A stretch of DNA of 64,000 bases from the NCBI GenBank assembly GCA_021741205.1, contig JAIOYI010000001.1, forward strand, positions 372,001 through 436,000. The letters are read 5' to 3'. The notes beneath the pieces are model-generated. The model searched no databases. It was not told the origin of the DNA and worked only from the letters and a program-made list of their open reading frames with translations. Source of the DNA: Emcibacter sp. (GTDB taxonomy: Bacteria > Pseudomonadota > Alphaproteobacteria > Sphingomonadales > Emcibacteraceae). This document shows, piece after piece, positions 19,896-29,607 of the stretch. A program made the position numbers and the translations under genes. Position 1 is the first letter of the stretch. The number at the start of each line of letters is the position of its first letter.

Positions 19896-20567
19896 TTATG
19901 TTACAATAATTTTTTTACCAATATCGGCTGTTTTACGACCCTCTATGGGTTTTGGAATAGTCACACCTTTTATGGCCGCAGGACGCACGGCGATCCTATC
20001 GCACCACAGGCTTAAATCCAAAAGATCATCAATCTTCACCCCTGCCCAATTATGGGATCTGACCCAACACCAATTGGCAATATCAGCAATAGAATAGTCT
20101 CCTCGTCCTGATCCCGCCAAATAATCCCGATTTTTAAGTCGGTTGTTAAGAACGCTATATAGCCTTTTTGTTTCATTTTGATAACGCTCGATCACGGGTT
20201 GAATTTTTTCAGGAAAATAACGGAAAAAAACATGCGCCTGTCCCTGCATCGGTCCAATACCCGACATTTGAAACATAAGCCATTCTATAACATCCATACG
20301 ACCCCGCAGATCAGAAGGCATTAATTGACCCGTCTTTTCCGCCAAATAGATCAAAATTGCCCCCGACTCAAAAACTGTGAAATTATCATTGTCCCGATCA
20401 ACAATCACAGGAATGCGCCCATTGGGGTTAAGCTTTAAAAATGCTGGACTCTTTTGTTTACCACGGCCAAGGTCTATGGCATGCACCTTATAATCAAGGC
20501 CCATTTCCTCTAAGGCTATGGAAATTTTGAAACCATTGGGGGTCGCCGCGGTGTATAAATCTATCAT
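19896..20567 (-). CDS. Glutathione S-transferase (YfcG/disulfide-oxidoreductase type)
   Basis: About 223 residues. The N-terminal thioredoxin-like domain ([20 protein letters not shown], with [10 protein letters not shown] and the glutathione-binding [15 protein letters not shown]) is followed by the all-helical C-terminal domain ([27 protein letters not shown]). The TPNG active-site region resembles E. coli YfcG/YghU, which reduce disulfides with glutathione. ATG 20567 is chosen because AAGG lies six bases ahead. It starts one base after the GNAT gene stop, so the two are co-translated. Confidence 0.9.
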   Translation of the reverse strand: MIDLYTAATPNGFKISIALEEMGLDYKVHAIDLGRGKQKSPAFLKLNPNGRIPVIVDRDNDNFTVFESGAILIYLAEKTGQLMPSDLRGRMDVIEWLMFQMSGIGPMQGQAHVFFRYFPEKIQPVIERYQNETKRLYSVLNNRLKNRDYLAGSGRGDYSIADIANWCWVRSHNWAGVKIDDLLDLSLWCDRIAVRPAAIKGVTIPKPIEGRKTADIGKKIIVT

Positions 20568-20568
20568 T

Positions 20569-21153
20569 TTATGCCTTGTTTTTTTCATCTACAGCTTTTG
20601 ATATGTAATCCCAAGCAGGATTGCCAAGGCATAGACAGGCACCAATTTTTTTAGCACCAATTTTTTCAGCAACCGCAACGGAACCCTTATTTTCTTGGAT
20701 AATTAAGGAATGAACTTCTGGTAATTTTTGAACATCCAAAGCATAACGCCGCATGGCTGATGCGGCTTCGGTGGCATAACCTTTGCCCCAAACATCTTGG
20801 TGGAATGTATAGCCCAGTTCAAACACCCGTGTTGACGTCATGCCCTCTGGAATGGCCTTCGGATCAAAATAATAGTCCTTTACATCCTCAATCTCAACAC
20901 CGTAAAAAAAGCTAATACCGCAACGCCCCACAGGTTTATGATCCGACTTTCGAATAACGATACGTTGGCCTATGCCATGGCTTTCTTCAAGGTTTAATAA
21001 TCTCTGTAAATAGGCAAGGTTTTCTTCGTGAGACCTTGTCCGTCCAAGAATATAACGCATAACATTCTCGTCACTATGCAGCGCATCAAGAAAATCTATA
21101 TCCTGTTCTCTGAATGGTCTTAAGATAAAACGGTCGGTTTCCAACTGTGTCAT
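20569..21153 (-). CDS. GNAT-family N-acetyltransferase (RimJ/RimL-like)
   Basis: About 194 residues from ATG 21153, which has AAAGAG nine bases upstream. N-terminal [22 protein letters not shown] and the acetyl-CoA-binding segment [18 protein letters not shown] are typical of the RimJ/RimL branch, which acetylates N-terminal or small-molecule amines. A substrate cannot be assigned. It is part of a minus-strand run with the Rieske protein upstream and the GST downstream. Confidence 0.88.
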   Translation of the reverse strand: MTQLETDRFILRPFREQDIDFLDALHSDENVMRYILGRTRSHEENLAYLQRLLNLEESHGIGQRIVIRKSDHKPVGRCGISFFYGVEIEDVKDYYFDPKAIPEGMTSTRVFELGYTFHQDVWGKGYATEAASAMRRYALDVQKLPEVHSLIIQENKGSVAVAEKIGAKKIGACLCLGNPAWDYISKAVDEKNKA

Positions 21154-21168
21154 TGATATCAACTCTTT

Positions 21169-21531
21169 CTATTGGGCAATAATATTACCCTCTACCAAAT
21201 CAACTTCTATTTTGACCAAAGATTGCCCGTGACAAGGACCGGCAAGACATTGGCCTGTTTTAATATCAAAAAGTGCCCCGTGATTATGACACATAAAATA
21301 TTTTCCTGATCTTTCGGTAAAGATACCATCCTTCATATTTAACGGCAAATAAGCATGAGGACAGCTATTTTCATAAGCGAAAATTTCATCGCCCACACGA
21401 TGAATAAAAATTTCCCTTATGTCATCCTCCGACCGATAGGAAAAACTTTTGGCTCTATCGTCTTCGATATCCGAAATATGACATAGAACATCACCTGGAT
21501 TTGGACCTCCTGCTATTTTGCTTGCTTTCAT
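21169..21531 (-). CDS. Rieske [2Fe-2S] domain protein
   Basis: About 120 residues from ATG 21531 (MKASKIAGGPNPGDVLC), which has AAAGG seven bases upstream and follows the YciI gene by 19 bases. The cluster ligands appear as SCPHAYLPL and MCHNHGALFD, i.e. C-x-H and C-x2-H. It is a single soluble Rieske ferredoxin-like domain, similar to those that pass electrons in oxygenase systems or stand alone with unknown partners. No oxygenase is nearby. The longer upstream frame overlaps the YciI gene and is rejected. Confidence 0.85.
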   Translation of the reverse strand: MKASKIAGGPNPGDVLCHISDIEDDRAKSFSYRSEDDIREIFIHRVGDEIFAYENSCPHAYLPLNMKDGIFTERSGKYFMCHNHGALFDIKTGQCLAGPCHGQSLVKIEVDLVEGNIIAQ

Positions 21532-21550
21532 ATCAAGCCCTTTCACCACT

Positions 21551-21850
21551 TTATGTTTTAGGCGTGATCCATGCGTTAATTGCAGGCATCCAAGGTAATA
21601 TATCCACTTTGACAAAAAGCCCCGCCTTTGCATAGGGATCATTTGCGGCAAAATCTTTTGCGGCTTCCTTGTCCTTAACATCAATAATCAACATACTTCC
21701 CCGTGGTTTTGGTTCCGAACCCTCTGTTAATAATGGCCCTGCAAGCATTACACAGCCCCGTTTATTGGCATAATCAAGATGATCAGGACGAGACGCCAGT
21801 CTCAAATCCAAACTATTTGGCTTATCTTCTGCTAAAATAATAAAATGCAT
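21551..21850 (-). CDS. YciI-like family protein
   Basis: 99 residues with a ferredoxin-like alpha/beta fold pattern: MHFIILAEDKPNSLDLRLA, RPDHLDYANKRG, MLAGPLLTEGSEPKPRGSMLI and DPYAKAGLF. YciI proteins form small dimers with a conserved His/Asp pocket. Their function is unknown, though some are linked to ring-cleavage or dehalogenation chemistry. A YciI gene just after gpsA is common in alphaproteobacteria. It is followed by the Rieske gene with a 19-base gap. Confidence 0.88.
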   Translation of the reverse strand: MHFIILAEDKPNSLDLRLASRPDHLDYANKRGCVMLAGPLLTEGSEPKPRGSMLIIDVKDKEAAKDFAANDPYAKAGLFVKVDILPWMPAINAWITPKT

Positions 21851-21862
21851 CTCTTGTTCCCC

Positions 21863-22864
21863 CTATGGTAATTCATTGCTGTAGGGTCTATTCATCAAAT
21901 CCTGAACGATCTTATGAACATCACCGCCTTTGTGAAGAATTTCATTCACGGCATTTGCAATAGGCATTTCAATATTTTCCCGCATCGCAATTTCCGCCAG
22001 AATTCCCGCCGAATAATAGCCTTCAGCCACTGTTTTTCGCCCCATCATGATATCATCAATATTTTTGCCCTCGCCCATGGCAAAGCCCAAAGACATATTG
22101 CGTGACTGACTAGACGAACAGGTTAATATCAAATCACCCAGCCCACAAAGGCCCATCATGGTTTCTCTTTTGGCACCGAAAGCCTCGCCAAAGCGCACCA
22201 TTTCCGCAAGACCGCGCGTAATTAAAGCCGCCCTAGCATTGTCACCAAAGTTTAATCCCGCCACAATACCACAAGCAATCGCCAAAACATTTTTAACCGC
22301 TCCGCCAATTTCAGCGCCCACCACATCTCTTGATAAATAGGGTCTAAAAGTTGGCTGGCCTAATGTTTCCGCAACATTCTGTCCAATTTGCTGATAGCGG
22401 GAGGCAATGGTCACCGCAGACGGCAATCCTTTGGCAACCTCCATCGCAAAAGTTGGACCCGACAACACCACAAGTGGGCTTTTGGGCAATATCTCGCCCA
22501 CGACCGCATTCATAAATTTGCCGGTTGATTGCTCTATCCCCTTGGCACATAGAACAAGTGGTGTGCTTTCCTTAAGATAGGGCTTAAGGTCTTGGGCAAG
22601 GGACCTGACAAATTGTGCGGGAACCACCATCAAAATAACATCTGCATCAGCGGCTTCTGAAAGACTTGCTGTTGCCTTTAAGCGAGTAGGCAGAGAAATT
22701 TCTGGTAAAAACTCTTTATTTTCATGGGTTTCATTGATTGACGTCACGACGCCCTCTTCGCGGGCCCATAACATAACGTCCCGTCCAGCACGGGCCGCCA
22801 TAGACGCCAAGGCCGTTCCCCATGCGCCGCCACCGATTACACTTATTTTATTATATATTGCCAT
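21863..22864 (-). CDS. gpsA: Glycerol-3-phosphate dehydrogenase [NAD(P)+]
   Basis: 333 residues. GpsA reduces dihydroxyacetone phosphate to sn-glycerol-3-phosphate for phospholipid synthesis. The N-terminal Rossmann motif VIGGGAWGTALA, CAKGIEQSTGKF, the GPTFAMEVAKGLPSA stretch, AVKNVLAIACGIVAGLNFGDN with the catalytic Lys, and GLGDLILTCSSSQSRN are all present. Normal length. It lies between tsaD and the YciI gene. Confidence 0.97.
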   Translation of the reverse strand: MAIYNKISVIGGGAWGTALASMAARAGRDVMLWAREEGVVTSINETHENKEFLPEISLPTRLKATASLSEAADADVILMVVPAQFVRSLAQDLKPYLKESTPLVLCAKGIEQSTGKFMNAVVGEILPKSPLVVLSGPTFAMEVAKGLPSAVTIASRYQQIGQNVAETLGQPTFRPYLSRDVVGAEIGGAVKNVLAIACGIVAGLNFGDNARAALITRGLAEMVRFGEAFGAKRETMMGLCGLGDLILTCSSSQSRNMSLGFAMGEGKNIDDIMMGRKTVAEGYYSAGILAEIAMRENIEMPIANAVNEILHKGGDVHKIVQDLMNRPYSNELP

Positions 22865-22908
22865 TTAAAACTCTTACCATGATTAAAATTATTCCCCGTT
22901 CGTCCAAA

Positions 22909-23988
22909 TTATGCCTTTACACCTGCTCCCGTCACCGTTGCTGCATTAGGGTCCAGTGGCCAACGTGCCCGTGCGGCTAGATCCAAGCTGTCCACGAGCC
23001 CAAGCTGAAGTCGCTCGACACCCACCCAAGCAATCATCGCCCCATTATCGGTGCATAATCCCATAGGCGGCGCCATTAGAGAAAATCCTTTTTCATTACA
23101 AAGTTGGCTTAAACTACTTTTTAGGGCGCTATTGGCCGCAACACCGCCAGCCACAACAAAGATATGGGGGACAGATGGATAATGTTCAAGATAATAGTCC
23201 ATCCCACGATCAACACGGTCCAGAATTGAATCGCACACAGCCTCCTGAAAGCTTGCCGCAAGATCATACATATCCTGCTGGCTAATGGAATCGCCTATTT
23301 TCTCCACCTCTCTGCGAACGGCAGTTTTTAATCCTGAAAAGGAAAAATTACAACCCACTTTACCCTTTAGGGGGCGTGGTAATTGAAATTTTGTGGCATC
23401 GCCAAGCTTTGCCGCCCGCTCTACTGCGGGGCCGCCCGGATAACCAAGGCCTAAAATTTTTGCGGTCTTGTCAAAGGCCTCACCCGCGGCATCATCAATG
23501 GTGGTGCCTATTCTTTCATATTCTCCTACGGCCTTTACCGCCAGAATTTGACAATGTCCGCCAGACACCAACAGCAGCAAATAAGGAAATTGTACCGCAT
23601 CCGTCATACGAATGGTCAGAGCATGACCCTCCAGATGGTTCACTCCGATGAAGGGAATATTCTTTGCCGCCGCAATGGCTTTACCCGTCATCATGCCAAT
23701 CATTACCCCACCAATCAAACCTGGACCAGAGGTTGCCGCCACGGCCGACAAATCGTCAAAGTCGCATTTGGCCTCATATAAGGCTTCCCGTATGAGACGA
23801 TCCATATGGGTAATATGGGCGCGCGCCGCAATTTCCGGTACCACCCCGCCATAAGGTTTATGGTCTTCAATCTGAGACAAAATTACATTAGACAATATGG
23901 TGCCGTCGCCAGCGACAACCGCCGCCGCCGTTTCATCACAACTGCTTTCCAGACCAAGAACTCTTATATTTTTACGCATTTTATACAT
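22909..23988 (-). CDS. tsaD: tRNA N6-adenosine threonylcarbamoyltransferase
   Basis: 359 residues. TsaD (with TsaB and TsaE) transfers threonylcarbamoyl to A37 of ANN-decoding tRNAs. Visible: [15 protein letters not shown], the metal-binding HITHMDRL and [20 protein letters not shown], and [13 protein letters not shown] in the ASKHA fold. The start may be ATG 23988 or three codons later (MRKNIRVLG). It is divergent from hemC, the usual alphaproteobacterial neighbourhood. Confidence 0.96.
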   Translation of the reverse strand: MYKMRKNIRVLGLESSCDETAAAVVAGDGTILSNVILSQIEDHKPYGGVVPEIAARAHITHMDRLIREALYEAKCDFDDLSAVAATSGPGLIGGVMIGMMTGKAIAAAKNIPFIGVNHLEGHALTIRMTDAVQFPYLLLLVSGGHCQILAVKAVGEYERIGTTIDDAAGEAFDKTAKILGLGYPGGPAVERAAKLGDATKFQLPRPLKGKVGCNFSFSGLKTAVRREVEKIGDSISQQDMYDLAASFQEAVCDSILDRVDRGMDYYLEHYPSVPHIFVVAGGVAANSALKSSLSQLCNEKGFSLMAPPMGLCTDNGAMIAWVGVERLQLGLVDSLDLAARARWPLDPNAATVTGAGVKA

Positions 23989-23999
23989 CTTGTTATATT

Positions 24000-24063
24000 T
24001 AAGGTCATTTTTATGGCATCATCTGAAAAATTATTCTACTAATAATCATATTTTATGACCTTA
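24000..24063. repeat. 9-bp inverted repeat in the tsaD-hemC spacer
   Basis: Arms TAAGGTCAT (24000-24008) and ATGACCTTA (24055-24063) are perfect and 46 bases apart, in the 118-base gap between divergent tsaD and hemC. It may be two half-sites for a regulator of either gene, or chance. Confidence 0.45.
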
Positions 24064-24106
24064 CGATTTTATATATCAAAATACCATTATATTAAGGCTT
24101 TTACAC

Positions 24107-25057
24107 GTGCAAGAACCCAACATTATAAAAAACATACTCCGTATCGGCACCCGTGGCAGCCAATTGGCTCTAGCCCAAGCCCATGAGGTTAAAAACCGCC
24201 TTATTTCAGCCCATAAAAATTTATCAGAAAACATGATCGAAATTGTCGTCATGTCAACCCGCGGTGACAGAATCTTGGACAGACCTTTGGCCGAAATTGG
24301 CGGCAAGGGGCTTTTTACCGAAGAAATAGAGGCAGCCCTCATAAAAGGCGATATTGATATTGCCGTTCATTCCTTAAAAGACATGCCGACAAACCTGCCT
24401 GACGGTTTAGAGCTTGCCTGTTATCTTGAACGGGAAGATGTGCGGGATGCTTTTATATCGTCCAAGGCCTCATCCTTAAAAGATCTGCCTGCAGGAGCCA
24501 TAATCGGTTCGGCATCTTTGCGCAGACAAGCCCAGACCTTAACATTACGTCCTGATGTTTCTGTCATTACCTTTCGGGGGAATGTGCAATCCCGTCTGAA
24601 AAAACTTGATGAGAATATTGTTGATGCCACCTTTCTTGCCATGGCGGGTCTTAATCGACTTGGCCTAAAAGATGATCGTGTCCATCCTATGGACAGTGAT
24701 GATTTCCTGCCCGCCGTGGCTCAAGGCGCCATTTCTATTGAAATTGCAAGCCACAACAGCCATGCCCGGGAATTAATTGCCCCCCTTAATCACCCAGAGA
24801 CCGAATATTGCGTCAAGGCGGAACGAGCCATGCTTAAAATTCTTGATGGCTCTTGCCGAACCCCTATAGCAGGGCTTGCCACCTTTGAAGAGGGTGTTCT
24901 GACTTTGAGAGGTAAAATTTCACTTCCTGATGGCAGCGAAACCCACAGCCACACGGCCACAGGCCATGTCCCAGAGACGCTTGGTACAACTGTAGGGCAA
25001 TTTTTGCGGGATCAGGCGGGTAAAGATTTCTTTGAAAAACTAACCGCTTTATCATAA
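24107..25057 (+). CDS. hemC: Porphobilinogen deaminase (hydroxymethylbilane synthase)
   Basis: 316 residues. HemC condenses four porphobilinogens into hydroxymethylbilane. IGTRGSQLALAQA, GGKGLFTEEIE, VHSLKDMPT and LRRQAQTL are catalytic-core motifs; DGSCRTPIAG carries the cysteine that holds the dipyrromethane cofactor. The start is a GTG at 24107 with AAGG about nine bases upstream. It is first in the plus-strand unit hemC-hemD-mic60-hemY and divergent from tsaD. Confidence 0.97.
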   Translation: MQEPNIIKNILRIGTRGSQLALAQAHEVKNRLISAHKNLSENMIEIVVMSTRGDRILDRPLAEIGGKGLFTEEIEAALIKGDIDIAVHSLKDMPTNLPDGLELACYLEREDVRDAFISSKASSLKDLPAGAIIGSASLRRQAQTLTLRPDVSVITFRGNVQSRLKKLDENIVDATFLAMAGLNRLGLKDDRVHPMDSDDFLPAVAQGAISIEIASHNSHARELIAPLNHPETEYCVKAERAMLKILDGSCRTPIAGLATFEEGVLTLRGKISLPDGSETHSHTATGHVPETLGTTVGQFLRDQAGKDFFEKLTALS

Positions 25058-25066
25058 AGGAAATTC

Positions 25067-25792
25067 ATGCATTTTCTGCTCACCAGACCAGAAGAAGACA
25101 ACCAGAAACTGGCCAACATCTTAGTCCACCTTAACCATAAGGTCAGTTGTGAGCCCTTGCTAAATATTATTTATTACGAAAACGAAACAATTAAATTACA
25201 TGACTTTCAAGCCGTCCTTTTTACCAGCGCCAATGGGGTGCGCGCCTTATCAAAAAATGGACAAGACAGAAATATTCCCTGCTATACGGTGGGGGACGCC
25301 ACCGCAGCAGAAGCAAAACAGGCAGGTTTTAAAGCCATTACCTCTGCCAGTGGAAATATCCATAATTTAGCGGAAGTCATCATAAAATCATGTGATCCCA
25401 AAAATGGCCCGCTCTTGCATATTTCTGGTAAAGATATGGCGGGTGATCTTGGCGGTGTTTTGAGAAATTCTGGCTTTTCTGTTACTCAACGTCAGCTTTA
25501 CAAGGCCGTAAAGACACCTCATCTGTCCCAAAAAACAAAAGACATGATCACAACGTGTGAGATAACTCATATTCCGTTTTACTCACCCCGCACGGCAAAG
25601 ATATTTTCAGACCTTATTCAATCAGAAAATTTATCCTCCCATTTAACAAAAATGACCGCAGTTTGTCTTAGCCCTGCCGTGTCTGATATGATAAACTCTC
25701 TATCATGGCATAAAATAGTGATTGCAAAACAACCCAACCAATTTAACCTGTTTAACATGATAGGCATAACGTTAGAGGATCTTCGGCAATGA
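25067..25792 (+). CDS. hemD: Uroporphyrinogen-III synthase
   Basis: 241 residues. HemD cyclises hydroxymethylbilane with inversion of ring D. Sequences in this family are very divergent; recognisable are the N-terminal FLLTRPEEDNQKLA, AVLFTSANGVRAL, HISGKDMAGDL and the late FYSPRTAKIF segment. AAAGGAA precedes the ATG by five bases. It follows hemC by 9 bases and its TGA overlaps the next gene's ATG, indicating coupled translation. Confidence 0.9.
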   Translation: MHFLLTRPEEDNQKLANILVHLNHKVSCEPLLNIIYYENETIKLHDFQAVLFTSANGVRALSKNGQDRNIPCYTVGDATAAEAKQAGFKAITSASGNIHNLAEVIIKSCDPKNGPLLHISGKDMAGDLGGVLRNSGFSVTQRQLYKAVKTPHLSQKTKDMITTCEITHIPFYSPRTAKIFSDLIQSENLSSHLTKMTAVCLSPAVSDMINSLSWHKIVIAKQPNQFNLFNMIGITLEDLRQ

Positions 25793-26982
25793 CCGAGAAG
25801 AAGAAACCAGAAGAAAAACCCAAAAATACGACTAAAGCACTTGTAGAAACGCAGGATAAATCGCCAGAACCTTCTCCAAATTGGTCATTGCGGATACTTC
25901 TGGGGCTTGTTATTTTTCTGTTGGGATCGTGCGTTACTGTGTATTTCCTGCCTGTATTACAAGATAAAATCCCTTACCTCGATCAGTGGGTGAGCAAGAA
26001 GAATGATATATCCCCTCTCATAGGTCAGAAAATATCCCGATTAGAAGACCGTCTAGAAAAACAAGAATCGGATATAGCCATTTTAAAAATTGAAAATAGT
26101 CAACTTAATGACACGATGAGCAATATGTCACCCTCTGATCCTGATCTTCTGGACCGATTGGAAAAGTTGGAACAAACCCCATCAAAGTCTCAGAAATTGG
26201 ATCAAAATAGTTCACAATCCGCCCGCATTGATATGCTACTAAACCGTATGAACCAATTGGAATCATCCTTTGTTCCCTTAAGCAAGGGATTGTCTGATGC
26301 GACCGATGCCCGACTTGAACGCAAAGAACTCACCAAACAAACAACACTTCAATCCGAGCAATTAATGCTATTAGAAAATAGACTAAAAAAAGTCGAAGCC
26401 TTTAAGGCACAGGGCAATAATGGTATCCTTATGGCCTTTCACATGGGGGAGTTACGACGCACAGTATCGGCGGGTTTAGACTATAATGCTGAAGTTGAGC
26501 GATTGGTTGCCATTTCCGCAAAGAGTCCGCTTAACCTTAACCCAGAATTTAATGACGCCGTAAACTGGTTTCGCCAACATAAAGAAGAAATCAAGACCCC
26601 AGAACAGCTTCGGGATCACTTTAATGATCTCATCCCAACAATAATGCGCTCAGCAACCCATAACAAAAATGATTCTTGGTGGAAAAATACCTACAGCAGC
26701 CTTAAAAACCTAATTCTCGTCAGAAAAACAGGAAATTTTGAAAAAGACAGCAGTGATTATATCATCGCCCATGTTCAACAAGCCTTGAACCGTCGTGATA
26801 TTCCGGATGCCTTGAAGCAAATATACCTGTTGCCAGAAAATATGCAGGCCACCCTAAATGCATGGATAATATCCGCCGTAGCCTATAACGAATGTCACAA
26901 TAATCTTAACCATATTGATGGTATAATAGCAGATCATTACCTCTTAGAAGAAAACCAGGAAAAAGAGGATAACCCCTCATGA
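25789..26982 (+). CDS. Mic60/mitofilin-domain inner-membrane protein
   Basis: 397 residues. A charged cytoplasmic tail (~32 residues) is followed by one membrane helix (~34-55, RILLGLVIFLLGSCVTVYFL), a periplasmic coiled-coil region (~80-210, heptad-rich, ISRLEDRLEKQESDIAILKI) and a C-terminal mitofilin signature part (ALNRRDIPDALKQIYLLPE). Alphaproteobacterial Mic60 homologues sit in this exact context after hemD and are relatives of the mitochondrial crista-junction protein. They bend the inner membrane and contact the envelope. Its ATGA overlaps hemD and its own end overlaps the next gene. Confidence 0.85.
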   Translation: MTEKKKPEEKPKNTTKALVETQDKSPEPSPNWSLRILLGLVIFLLGSCVTVYFLPVLQDKIPYLDQWVSKKNDISPLIGQKISRLEDRLEKQESDIAILKIENSQLNDTMSNMSPSDPDLLDRLEKLEQTPSKSQKLDQNSSQSARIDMLLNRMNQLESSFVPLSKGLSDATDARLERKELTKQTTLQSEQLMLLENRLKKVEAFKAQGNNGILMAFHMGELRRTVSAGLDYNAEVERLVAISAKSPLNLNPEFNDAVNWFRQHKEEIKTPEQLRDHFNDLIPTIMRSATHNKNDSWWKNTYSSLKNLILVRKTGNFEKDSSDYIIAHVQQALNRRDIPDALKQIYLLPENMQATLNAWIISAVAYNECHNNLNHIDGIIADHYLLEENQEKEDNPS

Positions 26983-28262
26983 TAAGGCTCTGTTTTTATA
27001 TCACTCTGGCCATACTGCTCGCCCTTGGTGCGGCGTGGTTCACAGATAATCCTGGAAAATTAATTCTCATCTGGCAAGATTTTGAAATTCAATTGTCTGT
27101 GGCGGTTCTGTTCCTACTCATTTTAGCCTATACAGTATGCCTCTGGCATTTGTTTAAACTCTATCGTTGGTTTAAAACCGACAACCCCTTAAAGGCCCCC
27201 AAAAGAATGGAAAGTCGCCGACAAAAAGGTCTTGCTGCCCTAGATCTTGGCTGGTCCGCCCTTGCGGTTAAGGACAAGACAACGGCACTCAAACAGGGGA
27301 AAAAGGCCTATGTCTTATTGCCCGATAATAATGATGTTCTGCGCTTACTATATGAGGCAAGTCCAGAGGCAGATCAGCATAAATATCTTGATATTCTGAA
27401 AAATAACAAAAATAGCCAGATGCTTGCCCTTAAATGGTCCCTAGATCAGGCTTTATCCGAACGATATATCCATAAGGCTCTGACGATCATACAGGAAATG
27501 CAACCCCTTAGCCCCAACAACACATGGATCATGATGACAGCTTTTGGCATTTTGACCCGTCTTGGCCATTGGCAGGATGCGCGCAATATGTTGGACAGAC
27601 TTTTTAAAGCCCGCGCCATGGATCGCATCAAACATGACCATTTGGCCGCCGTTTTATATTATAGTCAGGCTATGGAATTGGATATTGCTGGCAAAAAACC
27701 CGCTGCCCACGATTTAATGAAAAATGCCTTAAAGAGTGATCGTGAATTTATTCCTGCCGCCCTTTATCTTAGCCGTTATTATTTGGCGCAAAATAATAAA
27801 TCTCGTGCAGAAAAAATTATTGAAGATATTTGGAAAAAAGCGCCCCATCCCGAATTGGCGCAAGCCTTTCTGAAATTGGAACCTCTCGAAAGCGGTAGCG
27901 AAAAATTCCGCCGCGTGGAGAAGTTTAGCCGATTGAATGGTAATAATATTCATAGTCTGCACTTGTTGGCAAAAATTGCGCTGGACACAGAGCATTGGTC
28001 GCAGGCTAAAGTGGCCTTAGACAAATTATTAAACACTAAGCGTGCCACACAGGAAACCTATCATCTTTTGGCCCGTCTTGAACTTTTGCAAAAGAATGAT
28101 AAACAAAAGGCAGACGTTCATATTGCAAGCGCAAAGACAGCACCATCTGATCCGGTTTGGCAATGCGACAATTGCAATAACGAACTTTCCCATTATGCTG
28201 CCATCTGCCCACAATGTCACCATTATGGGCAGGTAAAGTGGCAGAAACAGAAAATACTATAA
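26979..28262 (+). CDS. HemY-like TPR membrane protein with C-terminal zinc-ribbon
   Basis: 427 residues. Two N-terminal membrane helices (~1-20 and ~37-60) correspond to the HemY N-terminal domain; the rest is helical TPR-like repeats (for example DKTTALKQGKKAYVLLPDN). The last ~35 residues hold CDNCNNELSHYAAICPQC, two C-x2-C knuckles followed by a GQVKW tail, a probable metal ribbon as in many alphaproteobacterial HemY proteins. Despite the old name, this family has no shown enzymatic role in heme synthesis. It is co-translated with mic60 (4-base overlap) and ends the hem unit. Confidence 0.85.
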   Translation: MIRLCFYITLAILLALGAAWFTDNPGKLILIWQDFEIQLSVAVLFLLILAYTVCLWHLFKLYRWFKTDNPLKAPKRMESRRQKGLAALDLGWSALAVKDKTTALKQGKKAYVLLPDNNDVLRLLYEASPEADQHKYLDILKNNKNSQMLALKWSLDQALSERYIHKALTIIQEMQPLSPNNTWIMMTAFGILTRLGHWQDARNMLDRLFKARAMDRIKHDHLAAVLYYSQAMELDIAGKKPAAHDLMKNALKSDREFIPAALYLSRYYLAQNNKSRAEKIIEDIWKKAPHPELAQAFLKLEPLESGSEKFRRVEKFSRLNGNNIHSLHLLAKIALDTEHWSQAKVALDKLLNTKRATQETYHLLARLELLQKNDKQKADVHIASAKTAPSDPVWQCDNCNNELSHYAAICPQCHHYGQVKWQKQKIL

Positions 28263-28273
28263 GATAGGTCGGT

Positions 28274-29578
28274 CTATTTTCCCGCAAGATTTCTAAAGTC
28301 AAAAACCCGCGTTGCCTTACCCGCAGAACGAGGCACGCCCCCTGGTTCTCGGACATCTACTTTTGTGCTGACGCCGCAAAGATTTTTAATGTGGCCTTTC
28401 AACTCTCCTGCTATATGAGACCGGCTGTGATCATCTGAAAATTCTGGTTTTGCTTCAGCCACTACCGTAAGCTCATCCATAACCTTTGGTCGGCGAATTT
28501 CACAAAAATAATGGGGGGTTAAGCGATCATCCTTACAAATAATTTCTTCAATTTGGGTCGGAAAAACATTCACCCCCCGAATAATCATCATATCATCGGA
28601 ACGACCAAATATCCGTTCTATCCGTCTCATTTGAGACAATGACCCTGGCAATAGTTTGGTTAAATCACGGGTGCGGTAGCGAATAATGGGAAAGGCCTCT
28701 TTACAAAGAGAGGTAAAAACAAGTTCTCCCGCCTCGCCGTCTGGCAAAACTTCCCCTGTTTCTGGATCAATAATTTCGGGATAGAATAAATCTTCCCAAA
28801 TGGTCAGGCCGTCTTGGGTTTCAGCAAATTCAGAACCAACCCCAGGCCCCATTATTTCGGACAGACCATAAATATCAACCGCCTTGAGGTCAAACCTCTG
28901 TTCAATTTCTTTACGCATTTCCTCTGTCCATGGTTCTGCGCCATGCATGGCAATTTCCAAGGACGTTGTCCGAGGATCAATACCCATTTTTTCAAAACTA
29001 TCGGCAAGAGACAACATATAGGACGGTGTCACCATAATAATGCGGGGTTTAAAATCCATAATAAGGTTAATCTGAGCTTCTGTCGAGCCGCCAGAAGCTG
29101 GCACCACCGCACAACCCGCCCGCTCGGCGCCGTAATGAGCGCCGAGGCCACCTGTAAACAATCCATAACCATAGGCCACATGCACCATGTCACCCGCCCG
29201 TCCCCCTGCGGCCCGAATGCAGCGGGCGACAACATCCGCCCAAACATCTATATCCTGCGCCGTATAGCCCACAACGGTCGGTTTTCCCGTAGTGCCGCTA
29301 GAGGCGTGTATGCGAGAGAGTTTCTCTCTTGGTACCGCAAAAAGACCAAAAGGATAATTATCCCGTAAGTCTTTTTTCACGGTAAAGGGGAATTTGGCCA
29401 AATCCGCAAGAGAGTGCAGATCATCGGGATGAACGCCTTTTTCATCAAAAGCCTTTTTGTAAAATGGTACATTATCATAGGCATGCTTAAGTGACCATTT
29501 CATGCGTTTAAGCTGTACGGCTAATATTTCTTCTCGGCTTGCAAACTCAAAGCCGTTAATCCCTGAAAACATCGTCAT
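28274..29578 (-). CDS. paaK: Phenylacetate-CoA ligase
   Basis: 434 residues, an AMP-forming ligase of the PaaK branch that makes arylacetyl-CoA from arylacetate, ATP and CoA. AMP-binding motif ASSGTTGKPTVVGYT, MVTPSYMLSLADSFEKMG, YGLSEIMGPGVG, and FPIIRYRTRDLT are diagnostic, and the last ~95 residues are the C-terminal AMP-binding domain. AGGGA precedes the ATG. It is the last gene of the ior/kor operon, so the acid is probably the product or precursor of arylpyruvates, e.g. phenylacetate or indoleacetate. A true catabolic paa pathway is not in the window. Confidence 0.92.
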   Translation of the reverse strand: MTMFSGINGFEFASREEILAVQLKRMKWSLKHAYDNVPFYKKAFDEKGVHPDDLHSLADLAKFPFTVKKDLRDNYPFGLFAVPREKLSRIHASSGTTGKPTVVGYTAQDIDVWADVVARCIRAAGGRAGDMVHVAYGYGLFTGGLGAHYGAERAGCAVVPASGGSTEAQINLIMDFKPRIIMVTPSYMLSLADSFEKMGIDPRTTSLEIAMHGAEPWTEEMRKEIEQRFDLKAVDIYGLSEIMGPGVGSEFAETQDGLTIWEDLFYPEIIDPETGEVLPDGEAGELVFTSLCKEAFPIIRYRTRDLTKLLPGSLSQMRRIERIFGRSDDMMIIRGVNVFPTQIEEIICKDDRLTPHYFCEIRRPKVMDELTVVAEAKPEFSDDHSRSHIAGELKGHIKNLCGVSTKVDVREPGGVPRSAGKATRVFDFRNLAGK

Positions 29579-29607
29579 ATTTTTCCCTGTTGTTGTGACA
29601 TTGTATT

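Noticed and set aside
21532..21684. 51-residue N-terminal extension of the Rieske protein
   Set aside because: It lies in another frame of the YciI gene; the ATG at 21531 has a good ribosome site and gives a normal single-domain protein.
28814..29368. 184-residue plus-strand open frame inside paaK
   Set aside because: Antisense shadow of a conserved AMP-forming ligase; composition is not protein-like.
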